A stretch of 64,000 nucleotides of DNA from Odontesthes bonariensis (lineage: Eukaryota > Chordata > Actinopteri > Atheriniformes > Atherinopsidae): positions 6,839,705-6,903,704 of the forward strand of contig NC_134517.1 of the NCBI RefSeq assembly GCF_027942865.1, read 5' to 3'. The notes under the pieces were generated by a model, which was not told the DNA's origin, did not search any database, and saw nothing but the letters and a program-made list of their open reading frames with translations. A program made the position numbers and the translations under genes. Below, one piece after another: positions 10,501 through 20,280 of this stretch (its first letter is position 1; each line of letters begins with the position of its first letter).

Positions 10501-12860
10501 GACAACAGAATATAGAGGGGAATTTTTTTTCTTGCTCTATTTACGATGTGTGTAAAATAACCAAGTTAAATTGAATTAAGTTGTGTTTTCCTTTGATTCA
10601 ATTCTTATCTAACAGAATGTACCCTGTGGTTCCTATGAATTCAAGGATCATAACAGAAGCGTCTATTTCTGTTGGTGGATATCAATTTCCACAGAAAGTG
10701 AGTTTTATTTTATTATTTTTCCTTTTTTCCTACTCATGATTAGGCTTTTTGTATTTTTTTTTGTGTGCGCTTGTATAATAATGTAAAGAGAAATGCAAGT
10801 TTTAATGTCCAATACTAGGCTTAAAAGTCTTCGGAGGAGGTGGATATTCTTCAGAAAATTAAAAAAAGACTTTAATAGATAAGGTAACAAAAATGCATTT
10901 GATTAGGGTTTTATGATAAATTAGAATTTCATGTTTTAACTGTTGTTTCTGCAGACCGCTTTCACGTTCTGTCACTATGCCATGAGTCATGATGAGGACA
11001 CATTTCCAGAGTCATTCACATTTAAGCCTGAGAGATGGCTCCGTGATGGCCGCGAGAAGCCAAAACCATTTGGTTCTATTCCGTTTGGATTTGGAGTGAG
11101 AGGCTGCGTTGGTCGCCGCATTGCTGAGCTTGAAATGTATTTGCTTCTGTTTCAGGTATGTAAGAAAAAAAAACCCTGTGGATGAACAATATTTTAAGAT
11201 CTGAAGGTGGGATTGGGCTGAGATGAAAGGGAAGGCTATTTTTCAAAGCTGAATCAAATAATTGTGAGATACTTTAATGGTAAAAGCTAATGCAATCATA
11301 TCATATTATCAGACGGTCACACAAGACCAGCCCCTAAAGCAGATGCAAATTTGATAACCTAACATTAAGGCAAATCTTTTTTTTTTTTTAATTGGTTATA
11401 CTTTTATTGTCGTCGTGGTGCAAGACTATACACATGCAATATACATTTAAAATATGCAGGAAAATGTTCAAGTTACATACTTTTGTACGGAAGCCCTAAA
11501 CGGCCATAGATACATACATTTTATTCCATCCGTTTTCTCGTGATAACGACATAATTTTCCTCTGTTTTCCCGAGATAACGAGTTAATTAACTGATGGTTT
11601 TCAAGATCACGAGATGACTATCTTTTCTTGAATGCTCATGATCAGTTTCTCAGTGTTTTTAAAGCCTTTCCAAGAACGGACTCAAGCTGAAAATGTCAGA
11701 TTTTGGAGAACCCGACATAGATCAACGCATCAGATTTTACTTCTGTCGAGGTCTAACACAGGCTGAAATTGCAATTTGTTTGTCTTGTAGAGATATCTTT
11801 CATATCAGCCCGCGTCATTTGAGGAGACGGCTGGCTCGACTGCAGCTCAATAGGCGTTTACACCTAAGTGATCCTGCTGATATAGTCAACTTCAGTGACC
11901 AGCTGAGGGGACCAGGCCGTCTCCATGGTTACCGAATGATGCACGAGAGGTGCCGTTATCGATTAAATAGCTAAATAACTTGTTATCTCGAGAAAACAAT
12001 AACGGCATGATTGGTGTGTGTTAAACCTGATTCCATTCTTGAAATGCTTGTCACACCACCGGGATTTGCTTTGTGCATTCTCACAAGCAGAATTGTTACA
12101 CAAATGCTCTACATTCCATGTTTGATTCATAGGCTACTTTATTCAGTTTTCAATGAAAGGAGGGTAAAAATGGGTACACCTTTGCCAGATATACATAGAA
12201 ACACATATAAACAGGGGCAGACTGGGGAGAAAAAGTGGCCTCGAAAACCATCGGTAAATTAACTCGTTATCTTGAGAAAAACATCAGAAAAAAGTTTATA
12301 TGTACCACGTCCGCTCTCGGCTTCCGTACTTTTGAAAGTTTTGATTGTAAATAAACTTCATCTTGCTTGTTGACGCAGCAGGTGCTACTATGTGCGACTA
12401 GATTTAGCTGATGGTTAGTCTGACCACGCAGCTAGCTGACCTAGCTCTCTTGGGTTATGGGCAGATATTGCACAGTGTACCTTTGTAGCTAAACAGAATT
12501 TGTTCTTAGGACACAAAATCACTACAGCAATGGTACACTGCCGTTGCAGGTTTTGACATGTGACCACAGCTGCTGCGAATACTTGAGCAAGGGAAAACGT
12601 CTTAACGAAAACGAACACAACCATTTTTTTCTGGGTAGACAATTTTTTGGATGTCAGTGAGTCGTTGTCTTATCCACTCAGCTCTAAAAAGTGACCTCAT
12701 TAACTCTATATATATTTTTTCCCCTCAGCTAATCAGACGATTTGAAATCAAACCAGACCCTACAATACGAGACTTGAAAAGCATCAACCGTACCGTCCTG
12801 GTTCCTGACAAGCAACTTAACCTGCACTTTGTGGACAGAGGATGTGTAAATGCTGCTTGA
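4597..12860 (+). CDS. cyp27a1: mitochondrial cytochrome P450, CYP27A-type sterol 27-hydroxylase, nine exons
   Basis: Coding exons with consistent GT/AG junctions and phases are 4597-4908, 5442-5623, 6367-6566, 6766-6963, 9475-9638, 9896-10062, 10616-10697, 10955-11155 and 12729-12860. They join to 1638 bases, 545 residues, close to human CYP27A1 (about 530) and with the same nine-exon plan. Diagnostic P450 motifs are present: the I-helix AGVDT-TSNT across the exon 5/6 junction (residues about 348-356), ExxR as KETLR (405-408), PERW, and the heme loop [12 protein letters not shown] with cysteine ligand at residue 486. The enzyme would sit on the matrix face of the inner mitochondrial membrane, take electrons from adrenodoxin and hydroxylate sterol or vitamin D side chains (family knowledge). 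Met25 (4669) has a better Kozak context (G at -3, G at +4) and begins an Arg/Ser-rich presequence-like stretch, so it may be the true start. Fish have several CYP27A paralogs, so orthology to one is not settled. No broken exon was seen. Confidence 0.88.
7240..8030 (-). mobile_element. unclassified repeat-like segment with a 13-bp inverted repeat (possible DNA-transposon remnant)
   Basis: This part of cyp27a intron 4 is more GC-rich than its surroundings. CAGTTATCAGAAC (7953-7965) and its exact reverse complement GTTCTGATAACTG (7983-7995) form a hairpin with a 17-base loop. A minus-strand open stretch at 7621-7914 encodes a short hydrophobic then Arg/Glu-rich peptide (for example [14 protein letters not shown]) that could be a Harbinger-type first exon, but no conserved transposase motif is visible. 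Boundaries are uncertain. Confidence 0.3.
7347..7379. repeat. 33-bp direct repeat, copy 1
   Basis: CTCTAAGCTGCCTTTCATCA and the following 13 bases are identical to 8928-8960, 1.58 kb downstream in the same cyp27a intron. The downstream copy lies inside the retroelement remnant, while here the surroundings differ. Confidence 0.85.
8450..9140 (-). pseudogene. C-terminal remnant of a non-LTR-type reverse transcriptase polyprotein
   Basis: Minus-strand translation in shifting frames gives, in order, [18 protein letters not shown] then [10 protein letters not shown] (about 9135-9050), LRPDIVL and [13 protein letters not shown] (about 8855-8790), and [20 protein letters not shown] (about 8680-8622) ending near 8500. 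This ordered set (a C..H..SGC finger-like motif with RHNQVL, then an endonuclease-like ELTVPWE segment, then CRGF) matches a C-terminal region I know from many animal reverse-transcriptase ORFs. Several stops and frameshifts show it is dead. It sits antisense in cyp27a intron 4. The clade is not certain. Confidence 0.55.
10078..10471. mobile_element. TTAA-flanked MITE in cyp27a intron 6
   Basis: TTAA at 10074-10077 and 10472-10475 bracket a 394-bp element whose ends are inverted copies: AGACATGGTTGGTAATCCT on the left and, reverse-complemented, AGCTATGGTAGGTAATCCT on the right. It starts only 15 bases after the end of cyp27a exon 6. It has a central palindrome at 10229-10269 and no coding frame of its own. 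Type: Kolobok/T2-like by target site and TTAAAG terminus. Confidence 0.75.
10229..10269. repeat. perfect palindrome in the intron 6 MITE
   Basis: Nineteen-base arms (10229-10247 and 10251-10269) around a 3-base centre are exact reverse complements. The arms carry CCAATC / GATTGG near their outer ends, as does the palindrome at 1261-1307 in a different MITE. Confidence 0.9.
11486..12328 (+). mobile_element. IS3EU-like DNA transposon, internally deleted, in cyp27a intron 8
   Basis: The element starts TACGGAAGCC and ends GGCTTCCGTA, flanked by the 6-bp duplication CTTTTG (11480-11485 and 12329-12334). Near both ends it carries several versions of a CTCGAGATAACGAG-like motif: GATAACGAC at about 11544, CGAGATAACGAG at 11570-11581, CACGAGATGAC near 11609, TTATCTCGAG at about 11982-11991 and AACTCGTTATCTTGAG at about 12260. 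It encodes one ORF (11693-11974) with IS3-type features. Six-base target duplications and an IS3-like protein fit the IS3EU superfamily as I remember it. The integrase catalytic core is missing. Confidence 0.6.
11693..11974 (+). CDS. N-terminal part of an IS3-like transposase/integrase (truncated)
   Basis: The 93-residue frame has a helix-turn-helix-like start ([20 protein letters not shown]), a basic second half ([16 protein letters not shown]) and a [14 protein letters not shown] segment that parallels the HTH_21-like GYRRIH motif before the integrase core of IS3 transposases. It then stops, so the DDE core is absent and the protein cannot be an active transposase. Full-length relatives in fish continue into an rve-type integrase domain (recall, not checked). 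Confidence 0.6.
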   Translation: MSDFGEPDIDQRIRFYFCRGLTQAEIAICLSCRDIFHISPRHLRRRLARLQLNRRLHLSDPADIVNFSDQLRGPGRLHGYRMMHERCRYRLNS

Positions 12861-13811
12861 TTCACTTTTATAGATCAGTTTGAATAAGTTGCATGTGAAC
12901 AAAAGAGCTGTTAGAATGTTCTTTTTATATTGACAAAAATGTATGACACAGTTGAAGCGGGTCTGAAATAATTGCAACTGAAACTATAGAATACACGTGT
13001 TTAAACTTACATGTACAATATTTTATTTCCAAAATGCTACATGTAATTAGGACAAGAGAGTACTTTCCATTAGGGTACTCTGAAACTGTTTCTGCCATTA
13101 TCATATGACATGCACCTGAGGTTGAGATTCCAAGAATGAGACATGAAAAATATGTAAATATACCTCGTCTTTCAGGTTAAACTTGATGAGTGAAGTACCA
13201 TCTGAGTTTTTGTAGGCTTCATACATGAAATAATAACATAAAAAGAGTACAGTGATACTTTTGACAGTATTTAGCTGATTTTCTGGTTTGTTCTGTAGGT
13301 GTAAAAAACAAACAAAGGTCTATTCATATTTGTTCCTCTTCACCAAATATCTCTCAACTATTTCAATAATAGAAAGAATTCGCTGATGCAAATTTGCAAA
13401 ATACAAAAAGACTATATAGTGTAATTTACATGACAACAAATCACTGAATGTGTAATATAAATATGTATTGTAAAAGAAATCATAATTTTGGCATTACAGA
13501 AGCCTCTTTCCATCATGCAACAATGGCAAATGCAGTCTGACAGGTGAGACTCAGGAAGTTGAAGTAAAAATCAATTTCATTCGTCAAAAACCAAAACTGC
13601 TGCTGAGAAATCTCAGAAAATAAAAAACTTAACATGTAATGGGGCATGAAACAACAAGGATATGGCACTGAACAAAGGAAACCTTTATACACTGAAATTT
13701 CTCAAGATTTCTTGAAATGCTTGATACTATGTACCTTGAATATGAATATATTGAATGAATGAATGAAATGAATGATTAAATATCTCGACCATGTCCAATC
13801 TCCCTTTTAGG
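12861..13811 (+). other. cyp27a 3' UTR and flank
   Basis: No frame of interest. The first canonical AATAAA I see after the cyp27a stop is at 13619-13624, about 760 bases downstream, which would give a long 3' UTR. A GAATGAATGAATGAAATGAA microsatellite lies near 13750-13770. Confidence 0.45.
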
Positions 13812-13814
13812 AAC

Positions 13815-14656
13815 AATAGGCCTCATGCAAAAACCATTCGTACGAACAGATTTGTTCTTAAGTCGTGCGTACGAGTGATTTAAGAGAATTTGCGAATTCA
13901 CCAATTTTTCCGTATTTAAGTTTTCTTTCATGTATGAACAGAATTTACGAGTGACCAGACCTGTCGTAGGAGTTTCGTAAAATAGTCCGATGTTATTAGA
14001 ATAAAGTTTGCAGCACTAGTCAGACTGTCAGAGGTGACAGTGTAGAGATAAAGTGCAGGCATAGAGGGAAGTAAATAAAGAAGGCCAGGTGGATGTGTCT
14101 CGATACAGCGGGGGGAAACTGCTCTGCAAGGCTTTGGTTGCAGTCATTGAGCGCCTGACCATGGCAAGACGTTTTTTTTTTACATCGGACCATTTATTCT
14201 TTATTTCAGTGACATTACGAACTACAGGTGAAACGAAATTAACAGCACTCGTAATTGCTTCCCATTTCTTCCCTTTAGCAGGTCCTGTAAGTTCCACTGC
14301 TGAAGCAGCAAAAAATTAAGTTCTGAAAGCTAACTTCAATCTGAGAGCCCGTAAAATTGTTCTTTTTGCACCTTGATGCCATTCTCATGACTCAACACTT
14401 CCTGGCACAGGAGAGAGGAAGCATAGCCATAAATAGTATTATTTTGCACGTGGAGTATGCAAATTTACTATCCTTGTGCACGTGCACTTAAATATGCAGG
14501 GGTGGCATTCATCATTTACGCAGGTCGTTTACACACTTTTTCCGAAGCTAAGAGCGTTTGTTGAATCTGACATGGCGTGTTCGTGTGAGACCTTCTTACA
14601 AAAAAAGTGAGAGAAATTTAGAATAAAAATACGAAAATGTTCTTGCATGAGGCCCA
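13815..14656 (-). mobile_element. Harbinger-like non-autonomous element with a Myb-like ORF
   Basis: Inverted ends read AACAATAGGCCTCATGCAA (from 13812) and, reverse-complemented, AACAATGGGCCTCATGCAA (to about 14662). Inside is a minus-strand Myb/SANT-like ORF (14028-14297), the accessory DNA-binding protein that Harbinger transposons carry beside their transposase. The transposase gene is absent. The exact target duplication could not be fixed because the flanks AACAAT/ATTGTT extend the inverted repeat. Confidence 0.55.
14028..14297 (-). CDS. Myb/SANT-like accessory protein fragment of a Harbinger element
   Basis: The frame reads KGKKWEAITSAVNFVS, then VTEIKNKWSDVKKKRLAMVRR, the two tryptophan-bearing helices typical of the Myb/SANT-like (NAIF1-type) domain in Harbinger accessory proteins. 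In active elements this protein helps the transposase reach the nucleus and the element ends. The N-terminal part seems lost and the tail after about residue 55 is not conserved-looking, so this is probably a remnant. Confidence 0.5.
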   Translation of the reverse strand: MELTGPAKGKKWEAITSAVNFVSPVVRNVTEIKNKWSDVKKKRLAMVRRSMTATKALQSSFPPLYRDTSTWPSLFTSLYACTLSLHCHL

Positions 14657-15079
14657 TTGTTTATAAAAAATTTAAGGGTTTTATAATGCATCTGTTGTCA
14701 AACTGTTGATCCTCTACCCATCTTTGATTTCCAAATACTCAATCTTTTGTGGATACTGCTTTTTTTTTATATCAAATGATGATAAAGTCACCTGTTAAAA
14801 TAACATGATTATAAAAAATAAACTTTTGTGCAAAAATGTATGTGTATTTGCTTCTTAAATGCAGTTGTTATAACTGGGGTTCATACCGTCTTTAATGAAA
14901 TAAAAGTCAAAGAAGTCACTTGACCCATGTGTTTTTTTTCTCTTTAAAATATTTCATACCATACCGTTTTTTTTTTTAATCGAGTGTTCAAGTCACTCAG
15001 CAGGGGTAGGCACATTGTTTGCTAGTGCCAGACTTGTCTATTGAGCAAAGAATGAAGTGAGACAAGAAGTTTTCTTTGA

Positions 15080-16050
15080 AGAATGAAGAATAGAAAATAG
15101 AATAGAAATAGAAAAATACATAAATAAATCAATCAATCAATTTGAGAACTCAGCAGTCACTATTAAAAAGCCTTATGGCTGTGAGAACAAAGGACCTCCT
15201 GAACCTCTCAGTCCCGCAGCGCAGAGAGATGAGCCTCTCACTGCAGCTGCTCCTCTGTCCTGCCAGGATGCTGTGGAGAGGATGTTTATTATTCTCCAAA
15301 ACAGAATACAAGTTCCTCCTCATCCATTGCTCCACCACAGCACTGAGATGGTCTAGCCTTCTGCCTACAACAGAACCAGCCTTTTTCACCAGTTTGTCCA
15401 GGCGCCTACAGTTTTTGTCTGTAGTGCAACTCCCCCAGCAAACAACAGCATAGAACAGTGCACTCTCAATGATAGTGTGATAAAAGATGCATATCATATC
15501 ACGACAGACATAAAAGTCAGCCGTCTCAGGAAGAAGAGATGGCTCTGGCCCCTCCTGTACACTGCTTCTATGTTGGCAGACCACTCAAGTTTATTATCCA
15601 GCACCACCCCCAGATATTTGCAGGTCTGAACAGTCTCTAACTCCCCTCCATCAATGCAGACTGACTGGCATGGAGTTTTAGATCACCTGAAGTTCACCAC
15701 CAGCTCTTTGGTCTTGGTGGTGTTCTGGAGCAAACAGGTCTTTTTGGTCCCGCCGTAGAAGGTAGAAGGACTCCACAAGGTCCCTGTACTCCTTCTTCTG
15801 TCCACCGCGCACACGACACAACAGTCGTATCATCAGAATACTTCTGTATGTGGCAGGAATCTAAGTTGTACCTGAAGTCTGATGTGTACAGGGTGAAAAG
15901 AAAAGGAGCCAAAACAGTACCCTGCGGAGCCCCAAGGTACGTCCCTCTAAATTTTCGCTTGTGTTGAGCATGCTTATTGCACAAACGCGATGCACAATGG
16001 CACATTCTCCATCGCGTTGTTTGTCTCTTTCTGACGGCGGCGGCAAGTAA
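15080..16050 (-). pseudogene. Rex1/L2-like (CR1-group) LINE reverse transcriptase remnant
   Basis: On the minus strand, from 15955 downward, the translation shows YLGAPQGTVLAPFLFTLYTSDF then the catalytic-box equivalent KYSDDTTVV (YADD-type, here YSDD) and, after frameshifts, ESALFYAVVCWGSCTTD and RLDKLVKKAGSVVGRRLDHL (15584-15150). These are palm and thumb segments of CR1/L2-group LINEs. The 3' tail is AT-rich with AATAG and ATCA repeats at 15080-15140. The copy is 5'-truncated and frame-broken. Confidence 0.7.
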
Positions 16051-17576
16051 TCGCGAGTAACCCGATCCGATTCAATTTCTTGTCAAATTAAGGTGTACAC
16101 ATGAACTTAATAACTCAATCTTATTGTAATTTAGCCCTTAATCTGATTTTTACATTGCCATGTAACCCCACTGACTTAGAATAAAAGTGAGTCTTTGTTA
16201 AAAAAATGTTAAAAACCTAATCTGACTGCATCAAATGAAACCAAATGTATTGTTGCTGCATTTTATTATAGCTCTATGTATCTAAATAGAAATAAATTCT
16301 TCCTCTTTTTTTGAATTGCAGTTGACAACTAGGACCTTCTGCTCAGTAGTGTGCATCAGAGAATAAATCCTAACTATTACACTAGTTTGTTTAATAAATT
16401 CTAAAACTTCAAATCAATGCCTTGACATCTACAGTATCCCTATGTAGAGCTTTTTTTTCTAATTTGCCAAGCCCCTTTTACCCCTACAGCCAACCTGCAT
16501 GCACCGAAACCCACAAATTAAACTGACAAACCTTGCTGAATGAGTCTGGAATGTACTTGTAATACTTTATAGGGGATATCTTGGCAAAGGTTAAAGGATC
16601 TTAAGCTCTTGAGAATTGGAAAAAAGTCAGAGCATAATAGAGTATCTCCTGGCCTATTCTTCTCTACCCTATGAAGAGCGAAGAGTCAGGCCAATATTTC
16701 TACAGTGTAAAGTCCAGATTATTTGGAGTTAACTTTATTTCAATAACCTATCGGTACGGAACTGAAAAAGTCATTCATGTTAACTGATGTTCTGTATATT
16801 TTGAACCATCTTTAAATAGCCTACTTGTGTGTACTTTGAGTTGTACTCTCCAACATATACAGAGAAAGTTGTTAAAAGCTCTATTTCCCCCCTTTCGGTG
16901 CCATCTTAATATCTGACAGATGTTTGTTTGTAGAGATACGTCTATGGTTCAAACTCCAATATCAGACCATTGGACTGATCATGTTATTAGGAACCCGCAT
17001 CTTCTGTTCATACAAAGCTGACTTTTTGTGTATTCTGTTTTCCCCAGCACACTTGCATTATATTTTTGTGAGCTGTCCTTTTTTACCTTTGACGTTCATC
17101 TAGCAGCTTCTTATACTTAGTGGCATTTCTCCTCCTAAGGCTTGCAAGGCTGAAAAGGTCGTTGATTCACTGCTTCATTTCAACATCGTCTTAAAGCTTG
17201 AATCCCTTTTAGTTTTTCTCACAGTTTTTGAGGCTGAGCCATATAAAATGTTTTCAGTAAAGGAAAATGTGCTCCAAATTCCACTCCACTAAAGCCCCTT
17301 GTACTATTCAACACCTACTGGCGACAGCCCATGTTTGCTTTGAGTCAAACAGATCTCCTGATATTTGGATAATTTCTACCTTCTTCAACAGCTTTCCATA
17401 AATCAACAGATTATTTTCCAGAACTCTTTTCCAAGTGAGGAATATCTTTTGGTTTTCTCAACTATATACATTTCTGTAACATATTCATACTGTCCATAGT
17501 ACCCCATCATCTATGAAAAAAATTTGAAAGGAGTAAAAACCAGCTAGCTTTAGTAGATAATGTGTTGAAAAGACTA
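16050..17576. other. spacer without recognised features
   Basis: AT-rich sequence. I see no conserved frame, no terminal repeats and no splice-bounded exon. Confidence 0.5.
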
Positions 17577-17836
17577 AAGCCTGGTTTATAGTCGGTAACG
17601 CAAGACGCAAAGCAAGACGCAAGAAGAAACGCAAGCCCTTGCGCGGTTGCAAGCCCCCCATTGTGAGCTTGCGTGTGTCACCTCAATTTTCTAAACTTCA
17701 CGCAAGAAAAGACGCAAGCCTACTACTTGAAAACGACATACTCATCGATCAGACAGCATGCAGAGCGTTTACACACAGTGCACTTCACTCCTGCCCGAGC
17801 CGAAATCAGCCGGCCTGAAAAGCTGATTTCGCTTAA

Positions 17837-19323
17837 AGTGATACTCCGGAGTAGATTCAACCTGGGGTCATTTGAACCGTGATATCCAGCCAAGTTAGCC
17901 TGGGCGAAAGCCGACTGTTGACTCTGTCAAACAGTCTGGGAAAACCCAAGAGGAATCCGTTTCCATGGAGGGCGGGACCTTACCCAGCAACTTAAATTCA
18001 TTGGAGTAACAGAGTTCCCTTAACCAATCATAATGTTTAGAAATGACGTTGGTTATGCGCCGAGGTTCATGCTTACTCTCGCGAGGCTCTAGCTCGCGAA
18101 TCACGCTTCCCACATCCGCTTTCATTATACCGGTACCATTTGATAAATCAAACTTTTCCCAAAGCCAGTTGGAAGGAGAGCTTCGACATCCTTGCCACTA
18201 ACAAAATTGACGAGGCATTCCTCTTGCTCTCGTTTTAATTGTGTAATGATCTCCAGAGTTGAGACAACTTCATGGATAGCTTCTAGCGTTCTTCCGTCGC
18301 CATGTTTATTTCCGCTGCGGTTGAACTACAATTATATGGACTACAATGGACTCCGCGCGTGATTTCTGCGTCACCACTCGCAACTGTTTGCTGATTGGCA
18401 AAACACTGAGCGAACCGAGGTAGGGGGATTTGGCCAGACTATGTGCGGAGCCAAAATCTTTGGGCGGAAGTACGTAGGATGGCGTCGCCAGGCTACAGCC
18501 AAGTAGCCCACCCGCAGTTTTTTCGATATTGGCTGAACATCAGCTGAGTTACTGAGTTATCCCGAATAGCTTCGTACAAGGGTTAATGGATCCCGGTCCG
18601 TATCTCCAAAATTACCACACTAAAATCACATGCCATGACACCAAACTTCTACAGTAGTACAAATATGGTCTGTACTCACCAAACGATGCATTTGGAAGTT
18701 TGAAAATAGTCCAGGAGTTAATTATTATCAACACAAGCCTGATAGCTTCTCTGCAGCTAAAGCTGCGTCGGACGTCACTTCAGAGAGCTGGGAGCTTCAA
18801 AATAAGATGAGGGTTGATCTACTACTGTAGACAACAAAGCAAGGCTGCTCAGTTTCTCCATTGATAAAATAACTTCACAACTCTACAACATAAAAATTCA
18901 TTAAAAAAAGCATGTAGAATATAGCATATACTTTGTTGTCTACAGTAGTAGATCAACCTTCATCTTACTTTGAAGCTCCCAGCTCTCTGAAGTGACGTCG
19001 ACGCAGCTTTAGCTGCAGAGAAGCTATCAGGCTTGTGTTGATAATAATAAACTCCTGGACTATTTTCAAACTTCCAAATGCATCGTTTGGTGAGTACAGA
19101 CCATATTTGTACTACTGTAGAAGTTTGGTGTCATAGCATGTGATTTTAGTGTGGTAATTTTGGAGATACGGACCAGGATCCATTAACCCTTGTACGAAGC
19201 TATTCGGGATAACTCTGTAACTCGGCTGATATTCAGCCAATATCGAAAAAACTGCGGGTGGGCTACTTGGCTGGATATCACGGTTCAAATGACCCCAGGT
19301 TGAATCTACTCCGGAGTATCACT
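17837..19323. mobile_element. long-arm foldback element with TTAA target duplication
   Basis: TTAA at 17833-17836 and 19324-19327 flank an element beginning AGTGATACTCCGGAGTAG. Its right arm (18931-19323, 393 bp) is a near-exact reverse complement of the left arm (17837-17895 plus 18505-18839), with a 91-bp spacer (18840-18930). The left arm is split by a hAT-like insertion at 17896-18496. Ends of the TTAAAG type group it with the other TTAA elements of the window. No coding frame of its own. Confidence 0.8.
17896..18496. mobile_element. hAT-like MITE nested in the foldback arm
   Basis: The 601-bp insert interrupts the left arm of the foldback. It is flanked by AGCCAAGT at 17888-17895 and 18497-18504, an 8-bp duplication. 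The uninterrupted right arm (around 19262-19275) shows the empty site with a single copy. The ends read TAGCCTGGGCG and, reverse-complemented, GTAGCCTGGCG. An 8-bp duplication fits the hAT superfamily. A minus-strand open stretch (17895-18125) has no recognisable domain. Confidence 0.7.
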
Positions 19324-19672
19324 TTAAGCTATAAACTCTGTAATTATATAACTTTAGCAACATCTGAAACATTTTCAGGCGAGAAAGTAGTCGTTTAGAC
19401 CCCCAAGGTGTTGAAGATCTGACAAAATACCGGCTATTTACAAGAAGAAGAAGCATGAATCACTCGAAGAGGTCCTGGCGGTGAATTTCCTTTCATCATA
19501 GTAGGCTTGTCATTGAAAAAACCCGCTACTCCACCTACTCTCCTGGCAGTGAATCGCCATGCAGCACACGCAAGCGCCGACAAAGCTAAATGAAGTATAA
19601 ACGTCTCGAGCCATTAACATACGCGCAAGAAGAAAGCGTAAGGGCAGTTAAAAGAAGTATAACTCAGCCTAA

Positions 19673-20280
19673 ATGGAATTACTGTTCTCTTTTGAGGGGT
19701 TCCATTTACAACAATTTATTCCATACCACATTTTCTATCTTCTGTCCTTTTTTGTAACGCCAAAAAGCCAAAATCAGTTCTTGATTAGTAAGGTAAGTTC
19801 TGCCTTTGTTATTGCCTCATTAAGTGAAAAACATTTAAATTGGTTGGTGGAGTGACACTTTTCTAACACCAGGTGGTACTTATTTAACACCTGATGTTGC
19901 TTGTAATGGCCTTTAGAGGCCTGGTGGTGTCTTGAATGGTGTTTCAAATACACCAGACGTTATAGGCAAGAGACAAATTGTGGCCCATTTGGCTAACGAT
20001 AGTTTCCTTGCTCCATTAAACCTGATTTAAATGAAAGGGTCATTCTGTGGAGTTTGATACCAAGCTGATGTTCAGATTCATTCAGCTAAATAAGTCATGT
20101 TGAAGCAGGGAAACCTCTGGAACAAGTAGAGCAAGTCATCTGTTCTCAGCACCAGGGTAAAGAAACTCAGCATGACACAAAATTAGTTGTACAAGTCTGG
20201 AGTTTTGACAAATAACTTTAACTGATTTTACATATGCACTCATATATCTTCGACTTTTCTCAATCTCAAATTATATGTTA
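19673..20280. other. spacer, possibly the 5' part of the ISL2EU element
   Basis: No conserved frame seen. Around 19862-19965 there are irregular repeats of ACACCAGGTGGT / CCTGGTGGTGT-like text. The element that carries the transposase remnant at 20281 may start in this stretch, but no terminus could be located. Confidence 0.35.

Larger units (their letters stand above)
17577..19671. mobile_element. outer MITE-like element with GCAAGACGC repeats, host of two nested insertions
   Basis: The left end AGCCTGGTTTATAGTC (17578) and the right end, reverse-complemented, AGGCTGAGTTATACTTC (to about 19670) are imperfect inverted repeats. Both ends carry subterminal ACGCAAG-type repeats (17596-17640; and 19620-19640 in inverse form). 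The TTAA foldback 17837-19323 is inserted inside, so the outer element is older and was about 600 bp. A GGCTG-TTTATACTTC terminus is common among fish MITEs; superfamily not established. Confidence 0.5.

Noticed and set aside
15142..15584. Overlapping ORFs on both strands as genes
   Set aside because: The minus strand is a LINE reverse transcriptase thumb region with frameshifts; the plus-strand frame is its shadow.
17895..18125. 76-residue ORF as a transposase
   Set aside because: No catalytic or zinc-finger motif; it lies in a 601-bp non-autonomous hAT-like insert.
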